A stretch of DNA of 51,724 bases, from the NCBI GenBank assembly GCA_014647715.1, contig BMPS01000016.1, positions 1-51,724 of the forward strand, written 5' to 3'. The translations under genes and the position numbers were made by a program. This stretch comes from Streptomyces cinereus. Its GTDB lineage: Bacteria > Pseudomonadota > Gammaproteobacteria > Pseudomonadales > Moraxellaceae. Under the pieces are notes generated by a model. It saw only the letters and a program-made list of their open reading frames with translations. It had not been told where the DNA came from and did not search any database. Each line of letters begins with the position of its first letter. Positions within the stretch are counted from its first letter, which is position 1. Positions 7,340-14,953 of this stretch are shown here, in pieces.

Positions 7340-7356
7340 CTTAAGGTTCAGTTAAG
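7340..7356 (+). promoter_or_regulatory. PmrA-box-like site upstream of eptA
   Basis: CTTAAG (7340-7345), five bases, then GTTAAG (7351-7356). This matches the PmrA consensus of two YTTAAK half-sites spaced by five bases, apart from the first base of the second half-site. It lies about 86 bases before the eptA start, with candidate -10 elements TATGAT (7366-7371) and TATAAT (7397-7402) downstream. PmrA control of lipid A phosphoethanolamine transferases is established in enterobacteria and Acinetobacter; here it is inferred from the motif. No pmrAB genes are in the window. Confidence 0.6.
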
Positions 7357-7441
7357 CTAAATCTGTATGATAGCCTCATCCTAAATTTGGTTATTATATA
7401 ATGGCTATTTTTTGGTGCATTTGGATAAGGTGAGTAATCGT

Positions 7442-9118
7442 ATGTCAGTGAATAACTCTCGATGGTTAGCATGGCGTCAGCAAGGTATTAATACTAAAAG
7501 TATCAGTACTCAAGGTATCAATGCTTATGTGATGATGGGTATTGTCGCGCTATTTTTGACCCTGACCGCCAATATTACTTTCTTTGATAAAGCCACTGAA
7601 GTCTATCCGTTTGCCCAGCATATTGGGTTTATAGGCTCATTGCCATTGGTGCTATTCGGTGTCATGCTACTGGTTATTGTGCTGCTTAGCTATCGTTATA
7701 CCCTTAAAGCGGTATTGATTTTTTTGCTATTGACCGCGGCAGTCACGGCGTATTTTACTGATACTTATGGCACTGTCTATGATGTCAATATGCTACAAAA
7801 CGCGCTACAAACCGATAAAGCAGAAAGCGCTGATTTGTTTAACGTCAATTTTATCTTACGCATTTTATTGCTTGGGGTATTGCCTAGTGTGTGGGTGGCG
7901 TGGCAAAAGGTTACATTTCCCCCCATCAAGCGCAGTCTATTGCAGCGCGGCTTGACGTATTTGGTCAGCCTCGGCTTGGTGGTGTTACCGATTTTGGCGA
8001 TGAGTAAAAATTACGCCAGTTTTTTCCGTGAACATAAACAGCTTCGTAGCTATACCAATCCTGCAACCCCTGTATATGCACTGGGTAAACTTGCCAGTAT
8101 ACAGCTCAAACAAGCACAAGCTCCCAAAACCCAAATCATGCATGCCACCGATGCGGTGCAGGTGAAGAACCCCACCACCCGTAAGCCAAAACTGGTGGTA
8201 TTGGTGGTCGGGGAAACCGCGCGCGGTGACCATGTGCAGCTAAATGGGTATAACCGAACCACCTTCCCGCAGATGGCAGCGATGGCTGGGGTAACTAATT
8301 TTAATCAAGTCATCGCCTGCGGTACCTCAACCGCTTATTCGGTGCCTTGTATGTTTAGTTATGTGGGTATGAAAGACTATGATGTGGATACCGCCAACTA
8401 CCAAGAAAATGTACTTGATACTTTACATCGCCTAAAGGTCAATATCTTGTGGCGTGATAACAACTCAAGCTCAAAAGGCGTCACTAATCGTTTGCCAGCG
8501 GAGAATTTTGTCGATTATAAAACCGCGCGCAACAATACAATGTGTAATACCAACCCCTATGGCGAGTGCCGCGATGTGGGTATGCTAGTAGGCTTAGATG
8601 ACTACGTCAAACAACAAGCTAACCAGAATACCCTTAACCAGGACACCCTAATTGTGCTGCACCAAATGGGTAATCACGGACCTGCGTATTTTAAACGATA
8701 TGATAAGCAATTTGAAAAATTCACCCCAGTCTGCCAAACCAATGAACTTGCCAAATGCGACCCACAAAGCGTGATTAATGCCTTTGACAATGCGCTACTT
8801 GCCACCGATGACTTTTTGGCAAAAACGGTGAACTGGTTAGACAAATACGACAGCACCCACCAAGTGGCAATGCTGTATGTCAGTGACCACGGTGAAAGTC
8901 TGGGCGAAAACGGCATCTATTTACATGGCATGCCTTATAAAATCGCGCCTAAAGCGCAAAAACACGTCGCATCGATGTTTTGGGCAGGTAAGCACTCAGG
9001 CATTCAAGCAGTGCCATCTAATACTGAACTCACCCATGATGCCATTACCCCAACTTTGTTAAAACTGTTTGATGTGCGTGCGCAAACCGTACAAGGCAAA
9101 CCCTTGTTTATCAAGTAA
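7442..9118 (+). CDS. eptA: Lipid A phosphoethanolamine transferase, MCR/ICR-Mo-like
   Basis: This inner-membrane enzyme transfers phosphoethanolamine from phosphatidylethanolamine to lipid A, which lowers the affinity for polymyxins. Five hydrophobic N-terminal segments (about residues 30-190) precede a periplasmic sulfatase-fold domain. Metal and catalytic residues seen include E258 in VGETARGDH and nucleophile T297 in CGTSTAYSVPC. Also present are the HQMGNHGPAYFKRYD block and SDHGESLGENG. With a constant shift of 12 residues these match E246 and T285 of MCR-1, and long blocks such as YFTDTYGTVYD and NVLDTLHRL are near-identical to it from memory. The ATG at 7442 has an AAGGTGAG ribosome-binding site; a frame from 7412 is less likely. 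The length is 558 residues. A PAP2 gene follows, as in the mobile mcr-1 unit. A PmrA-like box precedes it. Confidence 0.95.
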   Translation: MSVNNSRWLAWRQQGINTKSISTQGINAYVMMGIVALFLTLTANITFFDKATEVYPFAQHIGFIGSLPLVLFGVMLLVIVLLSYRYTLKAVLIFLLLTAAVTAYFTDTYGTVYDVNMLQNALQTDKAESADLFNVNFILRILLLGVLPSVWVAWQKVTFPPIKRSLLQRGLTYLVSLGLVVLPILAMSKNYASFFREHKQLRSYTNPATPVYALGKLASIQLKQAQAPKTQIMHATDAVQVKNPTTRKPKLVVLVVGETARGDHVQLNGYNRTTFPQMAAMAGVTNFNQVIACGTSTAYSVPCMFSYVGMKDYDVDTANYQENVLDTLHRLKVNILWRDNNSSSKGVTNRLPAENFVDYKTARNNTMCNTNPYGECRDVGMLVGLDDYVKQQANQNTLNQDTLIVLHQMGNHGPAYFKRYDKQFEKFTPVCQTNELAKCDPQSVINAFDNALLATDDFLAKTVNWLDKYDSTHQVAMLYVSDHGESLGENGIYLHGMPYKIAPKAQKHVASMFWAGKHSGIQAVPSNTELTHDAITPTLLKLFDVRAQTVQGKPLFIK

Positions 9119-9228
9119 AGTTATCCAGTAAAGCTATTTGGTTAATTAGAGCCATTTAAGTAATGTTAGACATAACAAGTGCGTCCAACTCCAGCGACAG
9201 TGAGGGCAAGATAGATGGTTCAAAATAG

Positions 9229-9990
9229 ATGAGTATACAGACCGCTAAACTAAAAAATTTTGCCAGTAGGCAGACCGTGCTCGGACTGGTACTGGCTATC
9301 ATCTTTACGCTAACGCTGGAGCACAGTGCCATCGATGTAGCCATCAGCCAGTATTTTTATTCCCCCACAGATGGCTGGCTGCTTGACAAACAGTCACTAC
9401 TCCCTAACTTAATTTTTTATACCATTCCCAAAAGACTATTGATTGCGTTTGAAATCTATATGGCCATCGCATGGCTACAACGCTACTTATTACAACACCG
9501 CGCATCGAGTCATTGGCTTGCCAAGCAACAGACATGGTTTAAGCCTTTTACCCCACTATCCCTAACTGAAATGGGCTATCTATTCATCGTGATGGTGTTG
9601 GTACCTTTGATTATCGCATCGCTTAAAGGCGTAACGCATGTGGTGTGTCCCAATCACTTGCAAATTTTTGGCGGTGAGTATCCCTATCTCACGATACTAG
9701 AAGACATCCAAGCCGGAACCCGCTCAAAATGTTTCCCTGCGGCGCACGCCAGTGCTGGGTTTGCCCTGTATGCTTGGGCATTTATCCCAAGTCTTTGGCA
9801 CAAGCGCTGGCAAATCGCAGCGATGGTGACAGTGATAGCTTGGCTAATGGGTGGGTATAAAATGTTGATAGGTGACCATTTTTTCAGTCATACCCTGGTA
9901 TCTATGAGCTTGGCATGGGGGATTTGCGCGGCAGTGGCATGGGCTTGGTGTCGGTTTTACGCCAAAGGTGTGTCCGCAAAAAATTCATGA
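9229..9990 (+). CDS. PAP2-family membrane phosphatase
   Basis: A 253-residue integral membrane protein with about six hydrophobic segments and the three PAP2 motifs in variant form: KGVTHVVCP (motif 1), FPAAHASAG (motif 2, PSGH-like) and GDHFFSHTLVS (motif 3). The family removes phosphate from lipid phosphates such as undecaprenyl pyrophosphate or phosphatidate, or acts on lipid A. The position directly after the MCR-like gene and the matching length correspond to the pap2 that accompanies mcr-1. The substrate is not evident. The Shine-Dalgarno sequence before ATG 9229 is weak. The gap to eptA is 110 bases, with no clear terminator in it. Confidence 0.88.
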   Translation: MSIQTAKLKNFASRQTVLGLVLAIIFTLTLEHSAIDVAISQYFYSPTDGWLLDKQSLLPNLIFYTIPKRLLIAFEIYMAIAWLQRYLLQHRASSHWLAKQQTWFKPFTPLSLTEMGYLFIVMVLVPLIIASLKGVTHVVCPNHLQIFGGEYPYLTILEDIQAGTRSKCFPAAHASAGFALYAWAFIPSLWHKRWQIAAMVTVIAWLMGGYKMLIGDHFFSHTLVSMSLAWGICAAVAWAWCRFYAKGVSAKNS

Positions 9991-10009
9991 CGCTAACAGT
10001 TCATGCTAT

Positions 10010-10041
10010 AAAAAAGCGCTGAGGAAAACCCCACGCTTTTT
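10010..10041. terminator. Bidirectional terminator between pap2 and lolB
   Basis: AAAAAAGCGCTGAGG pairs with CCCCACGCTTTTTT around an AAAA loop (one unpaired base and one mismatch), with a T-run on the plus strand and an A-run that gives U residues on the minus strand. It separates convergent genes. Confidence 0.75.
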
Positions 10042-10070
10042 TTGGGTTTCATGGTTTCATAGTTTCATGG

Positions 10071-10751
10071 CTAGCTTAATCGATTGATGGTCATTACCAC
10101 TTTATAGCCATTGGGATGATTGGCAGTTAAGCGAGAAGGCAATTTATCGTTACTGTTGCTATAGCTAAAGGTGGCTGTCCAATCGCCATTTTGGGCACTG
10201 ACTAGGCGATTAGTGCTGTCTTTTTTACCATTGGCATCACTGGGTGCTGGCTGACCTTGAATCCAGTAAGGCAGCTGTGAGATGGGCGCTTGCCAACCGG
10301 TTGCACGTAATAGCAATTCTTCAGGGGTAGCGGCATTGATGGTACCTTTTTCGTTGGTTAACGTCGCAGATTGACCATTGTAGCTGATTTTGGTTTGACC
10401 TGCATTCATCGCACCGGCAATCTCAATGGCAAAGTTTTGACCTTGCTGTGTCCAAATATAAAACGCGCTACCTGCCTGCTGCGGCGTGGTCATGCCAATT
10501 TTACCATTGATGGTAAATTGCGCGCTTGGTAGCGTACTTGTAGCCGCTTGCTGATTAGTGGTAGTCGATGGCGCTGTGGCTGTTTGGGTATTGACCACAG
10601 GGGTTGTCATCACTGTGGCGACAGGTTTGGCTGTGATGGGTTTGGTCGTTGCCTGTACTGACTGACATCCTGTTAGCAGTATACTACTGATACCCAAACA
10701 GGCAATAGTTAATCCCGTGATTTTGCTTTTGACCGCTGGTAATAAATGCAT
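10071..10751 (-). CDS. lolB: Outer-membrane lipoprotein LolB
   Basis: LolB is the outer-membrane receptor that takes lipoproteins from LolA and inserts them into the membrane. A type II signal peptide ends in the lipobox LLTGC (Cys29), followed by Gln at +2, which fits outer-membrane retention. A Thr/Ala/Pro-rich linker (about residues 33-75) precedes the LolB domain: FTINGKIGMTTPQQAGSAFYIWTQQG, then ATPEELLLRATGWQAPISQLPYWIQG, a highly typical segment. The ATG at 10751 has a GAGG site. The TPR gene and then divergent hemA lie next to it, as in Pseudomonas (hemA / PA4667 / lolB). It is one of two lipoprotein-sorting genes in the window, with the LolC/E-type permease at 36.6 kb. Confidence 0.93.
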   Translation of the reverse strand: MHLLPAVKSKITGLTIACLGISSILLTGCQSVQATTKPITAKPVATVMTTPVVNTQTATAPSTTTNQQAATSTLPSAQFTINGKIGMTTPQQAGSAFYIWTQQGQNFAIEIAGAMNAGQTKISYNGQSATLTNEKGTINAATPEELLLRATGWQAPISQLPYWIQGQPAPSDANGKKDSTNRLVSAQNGDWTATFSYSNSNDKLPSRLTANHPNGYKVVMTINRLS

Positions 10752-11009
10752 AATATCCTCAAATGTTAATCAAGTTTTCATCAAATGTTAACGGGTTTTG
10801 CTCAAGTATGATTGTTTAAAAAACCGATGGGTAAACTATAAATAGCCATTGTTAAGCCTGTTTTGCTTAACTGCTCAAATTGGTGAAAAAGCGGTTATTA
10901 TTTATCTGTCGTTTTCCTGCCATTTATCTGTTGTTTATTTGCTTTACCACCGTCATTACTTGCTAGTCGTCATGCTTAGAGTCATGCTCAGAGACGATTT
11001 TAGGCAGTG

Positions 11010-12893
11010 CTATTGCAGATTTTCGGGCTGATAACCGAGTTCATTGACCAAAATTTGGTTGATGCGCTCAGCTTCTTTTTGGTTGCCCAAATTTAAGTAG
11101 GCTTGTTGTAGCAGCAAGCCGCTAATCACATCGGGTACGATATCAAAATTATCCGATAACAGACTAATGACGGTAGCGTTATCAGACTGATGCAGCGCTT
11201 GTTGGGACAATATTTGCCGCGCCTTTAAACCGACTTCTTTGTCATTGATTAATGCCGTCAGTAGGGCGGTTACTTCTTCATTATTTTGTTTTAAATTGAC
11301 CAAGGTTTGCGCATATTCGAGTTGATAATCCACGTTTGTGGGTGCAAGGCGAATCAACTCTTTTAACAGTCGCAGTTTACTGGCGTCATCATCCTCGGGC
11401 AGTAACAACACCTTGGCAAATAAGATATCGGTATTATTGGGTAAACTGGTTTGTGCGCTATTAAGCAAGGCTAACGCTTGTGCAGTTTGGTTGTTTTTTT
11501 GCAAAATATTGGCTTGCATGATGTAGCTTTGCGGTGCAAAACTGTCAAATTGTTCCCGTAGCTTGATGCTACTGGCAATCGCTTCATCAAAACGACTTTG
11601 CGAGATTAATAAATCAATCTGTTGCTGTCTGGCTTTGAGTACCAAGTCAGGTTGCATCACTTTGCCATAGTAGCCAATCGCATCATTGAGTAGGTTCTGG
11701 CGTTCGGCACTGACAGCCAAATAATAATTGGCTTGGTCCTTAAAGTTGGGGCTGGCAATCAATGCTTTGAGCAAGCGATCTGCTGCCGCGTATTTTTTTA
11801 AATCAATACCCACCAAAGCAGCCAGCAGTTTGATTTCTTCATCTGCTAAAAACTGCCGATTAGCCGTGGCATTGAGCTGTTGCCATACCTGCGCGCTTTT
11901 GCCTTGCTTTAGCATATAGCGAATTTGATAGACAAATAGCGCTTTATTGTCAGGGACGGTTTTACGCGCCTGCGCAATAAACGCAATCACTTGATTACTG
12001 GGCGATAAGGCTTGCAGGATATCTGCTTTTAACGTCAAAAAAGCCGGGCTTTTTGGGTTGGTTTTAAGCGCCCGATTAATCGCCACTAACGCGGCTTTGG
12101 GCTGTTGAAACTGTAATAGCAGACCTGCTTTCATGACCAGTAGTGAAGGGTTGTTTTTGATATCTAATCGATTGAGTGTAGCAAGCAATTCAGCTTGGTC
12201 ACGGGTTTCGGTGGGATAAATCCCAATCAAAATCTGACTTAAATCAGCGTCAGGATCGTACTGCAAAATTTGATTGAGCTTTTCACCGGCTAATTCATAC
12301 TCGTGCGCTTTGAGTGCTAAATGGGTCACATAAAAAATCGCAGGCACATGGTCAGGGTTTTGCTGCTGCCACGCATTGGCAAAAGCGAGCGACAACTGTG
12401 GCGGTTCATTTTGTAAAGATAAACCCAGTGCGCGTTCAAAGACGGGGGCAGCATCCGCCAAAAAAGACTGCTGCTTATAGGTCGCTAACGCCTGGTCCAT
12501 ACGACCGCGATCTGCGGCAAACTCTGCCATCAAAATCGCATACAGGCTTGGCTGGCTAACAGACTGATTCACAGACTCACTAGCGGATGCAAAATTTGTC
12601 CCCGCACTAAAAACCGCTGGGCTAAACAATAAACTTGCCAACGTGAGCGTAGTCGCGACTACATTTTTGCCTAAAGCGGTAAAAGGTTTAAATACATCAA
12701 GCGGTTTTAGGTTAGATTTCAGATTAGGCTTTAGATTGACAAAAAGTTGCTGCGGTGTTGATAACTGTATCGGTAAATAAATCGATAAACAATAAGGCTT
12801 GACATATTTCGACGCAAAAAAGCGTGGATTGAGGGGACAACCACGCACAGCGCAACAAGCCGATGAAATAACCGCTGGAAACAACTTTCGCAT
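11010..12893 (-). CDS. TPR-repeat protein next to lolB
   Basis: A long alpha-helical repeat protein (up to 627 residues) with TPR-like units from about residue 120 to the end, such as ALLAINRALKTNPKSPAFLTLKADILQ-type segments. Its place between lolB and divergent hemA matches the PA4667 TPR protein of Pseudomonas, whose role is not well defined. The N-terminus is odd. The only early ATG is at 12893, but a typical export signal (VVATTLTLASLLFSPAVFSA) begins about 75 residues later, after a stretch with a repeated NLKPNLKSNLKPL pattern. Either the protein has a long N-terminal anchor, or it starts at a non-ATG codon further in. I infer a periplasmic or envelope-associated protein. Confidence 0.75.
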   Translation of the reverse strand: MRKLFPAVISSACCAVRGCPLNPRFFASKYVKPYCLSIYLPIQLSTPQQLFVNLKPNLKSNLKPLDVFKPFTALGKNVVATTLTLASLLFSPAVFSAGTNFASASESVNQSVSQPSLYAILMAEFAADRGRMDQALATYKQQSFLADAAPVFERALGLSLQNEPPQLSLAFANAWQQQNPDHVPAIFYVTHLALKAHEYELAGEKLNQILQYDPDADLSQILIGIYPTETRDQAELLATLNRLDIKNNPSLLVMKAGLLLQFQQPKAALVAINRALKTNPKSPAFLTLKADILQALSPSNQVIAFIAQARKTVPDNKALFVYQIRYMLKQGKSAQVWQQLNATANRQFLADEEIKLLAALVGIDLKKYAAADRLLKALIASPNFKDQANYYLAVSAERQNLLNDAIGYYGKVMQPDLVLKARQQQIDLLISQSRFDEAIASSIKLREQFDSFAPQSYIMQANILQKNNQTAQALALLNSAQTSLPNNTDILFAKVLLLPEDDDASKLRLLKELIRLAPTNVDYQLEYAQTLVNLKQNNEEVTALLTALINDKEVGLKARQILSQQALHQSDNATVISLLSDNFDIVPDVISGLLLQQAYLNLGNQKEAERINQILVNELGYQPENLQ

Positions 12894-13451
12894 TTAGCCC
12901 GCTTGGACAGTAACGTACCTAAAAATTACAGTCAGTATTAAAATCAGTGACAAGTAAGATGTAACAAAATGTTCATGATAAAATTTAATTATACGGCTAC
13001 AACGGGCTCAACTATGTAGAATTATGGTTAAATCGTATGGGTAAATAGCAACCAAACGAGCAGATGTGGCAGCGTTAAGTAAAAAAATACCATGATAGCT
13101 CGAATGATGGTTCAAAATGCTAGGCATGCTAGATATGTTAATGCTTCAAATTGTAATGCTTCAAAGCGTGGCTAAAGAATTTCCCTGAATCAAAAAAGTA
13201 GGATGTTTTTCATTTGTTATTAGCAATGGTATAATAATCCACTTTTCTACTTTACTTTTATTAAGTGGTTATTATTAAGTTGCTTTAGGTTTCTTTATAT
13301 TGCCACTTTTCCCCCTGTGTTATTAAGCATGACAAATGTCGATAGGCTGATATGAGCTGGATGTCGCTTAGCTAGCACACTTAGCTAGCAAACTTGGGTT
13401 CACAAAAATCAGCTTTGATAAACGCGGTCATTTTTAAGGTCATTACGTTAT
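12894..13451. other. 558-base intergenic region upstream of hemA
   Basis: No gene is seen. It has A+T-rich sequence and a TATAAT at 13230-13235 with a weak -35, about 215 bases before hemA. It also has two direct repeats: TAATGCTTCAAA at 13139-13150 and 13154-13165, and CTTAGCTAGCA at 13367-13377 and 13380-13390. The leader after the -10 would be unusually long. Confidence 0.6.
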
Positions 13452-14810
13452 ATGCAGCTTCTGGTTATTGGGTTAAATCATAAAACAGCGCCAGTTGCCA
13501 TGCGTGAGCAATTGGCATTTGCTGCTGAAGATTTGCCGATTGCCTTAGATTCGCTCAAAGCGATCACCCAAGGCGCGGTGATTTTATCGACCTGCAACCG
13601 CACTGAAATCTATGCCCTAGCCCCTGAAGGACAGACCCTTAGTAGCACGATGTCACAAGTGATTGAATGGCTAGCGGCTTTTAAAAACACGCCCATGCAA
13701 AAAATCGCGCCACACCTCTATCAATATCAAAATAACCATGCACTGCTACATTGGGTGCGGGTAGCGTCTGGGCTAGACTCGATGATTTTGGGCGAGCCGC
13801 AGATTTTGGGACAAATCAAACAGGCAGTGCGCCAATCCCGTGCCAAAGAAGCTATCTCGAGTAAGCTTAGCTGGGTGATTCAGCAGGTATTTGCTGCCGC
13901 CAAACAAGTGCGTAACGAAACGCGGGTAGGCTCACAAGCGGTGTCGTTAGGCTTTGCCGCCGCCAAATTGGTGACCCAAATTTTTCAAAAACCTAGCAAC
14001 AACACTTTGCTGGTTGTTGCGGCAGGTGAGATGAATCGGCTGGTTGCGACCAATATCGCAGGTTTAGGTGTCGGCAAAGTCATCATCTGTAATCGTAGTC
14101 CTGAGCGTGCCGCGCTGCTTGCCTCTGAGCTTGAAACGATTGTGCCGCACATTGAGATTACCCCGCTTGATCAATTACCCAACGTGTTGCCGCAAGCGGA
14201 TATTGTAACCAGCTGTAGCGGTAGCCTATATACCTTGATTGATAAAACCATGGTGAAACAAGCGTTAAAACAGCGCCGTCATCAGCCCATGTTAATGATT
14301 GATTTGGCCGTGCCTCGCGATATTGAACCTACCGTCAGTGAGCTAGATGACGTGTATTTATACTCAATCGATGACTTACAACATGTGATTGCAGGCAACC
14401 TTGAACAGCGTCGCCAAGCTGCCGTAGAAGCAGAATTGTTGGTGAGCCAAATCGTGGTGGCGATTGAGCGCAAATACTTGGTGCGCCAAGTGGGTCAGGA
14501 TATTCAGCAGTACCGTGAGCAAGCCAAACACCATGCGGATATGATTTTAAGCCAATCCTTACAGCAGCTTGCCGATGGTCATGCAGCCGAAGCCGTGTTA
14601 ACCGAACTGACCCGTAAACTCACCCAAACATTAACCCATGCACCGTCCAAACTATTGCGGGAAACGGCGAGCGAACAGCCCGTAGAAACCGTCAATTTTG
14701 TGGCACAACATCTGACCCATGCCTTTCGCAAAGACAAATGCCCCTATCTTACCCATAACAATACCCTGCTTGATGACGAGCCAGCGTCACCGTCTTTTGA
14801 CAACCAATAA
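13452..14810 (+). CDS. hemA: Glutamyl-tRNA reductase
   Basis: HemA reduces glutamyl-tRNA(Glu) to glutamate-1-semialdehyde, the first committed step of haem synthesis by the C5 route. The N-terminal signature GLNHKTAPVAMREQLAF is present. The catalytic Cys48 sits in LSTCNRTEIYA, and the specificity block GLDSMILGEPQILGQIKQA follows. A Rossmann domain has AAGEMNRLVATNIAGLGVGKVIICNRSPERA, and a C-terminal helical dimerisation region completes it. At 452 residues it is a normal length. It is divergent from the TPR/lolB pair, a conserved arrangement. The last ~30 residues are variable. Confidence 0.97.
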   Translation: MQLLVIGLNHKTAPVAMREQLAFAAEDLPIALDSLKAITQGAVILSTCNRTEIYALAPEGQTLSSTMSQVIEWLAAFKNTPMQKIAPHLYQYQNNHALLHWVRVASGLDSMILGEPQILGQIKQAVRQSRAKEAISSKLSWVIQQVFAAAKQVRNETRVGSQAVSLGFAAAKLVTQIFQKPSNNTLLVVAAGEMNRLVATNIAGLGVGKVIICNRSPERAALLASELETIVPHIEITPLDQLPNVLPQADIVTSCSGSLYTLIDKTMVKQALKQRRHQPMLMIDLAVPRDIEPTVSELDDVYLYSIDDLQHVIAGNLEQRRQAAVEAELLVSQIVVAIERKYLVRQVGQDIQQYREQAKHHADMILSQSLQQLADGHAAEAVLTELTRKLTQTLTHAPSKLLRETASEQPVETVNFVAQHLTHAFRKDKCPYLTHNNTLLDDEPASPSFDNQ

Positions 14811-14953
14811 TTAACAAGCAATAATTTTCCTATCGCTGAGCTTTTAAGCGCAAGTTTTCGCTACAAGCGGCGGCTAGCTTTTTTGCATCAAATTTGTAAT
14901 ACTTAAAATTGCTCTGCTAACTCTGATAACAATGGCGTCGATTAGGATTTGCT

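Noticed and set aside
9119-9228. Possible extra small gene between eptA and pap2
   Set aside because: Only 110 bases, with no start codon, ribosome-binding site and open frame in combination.
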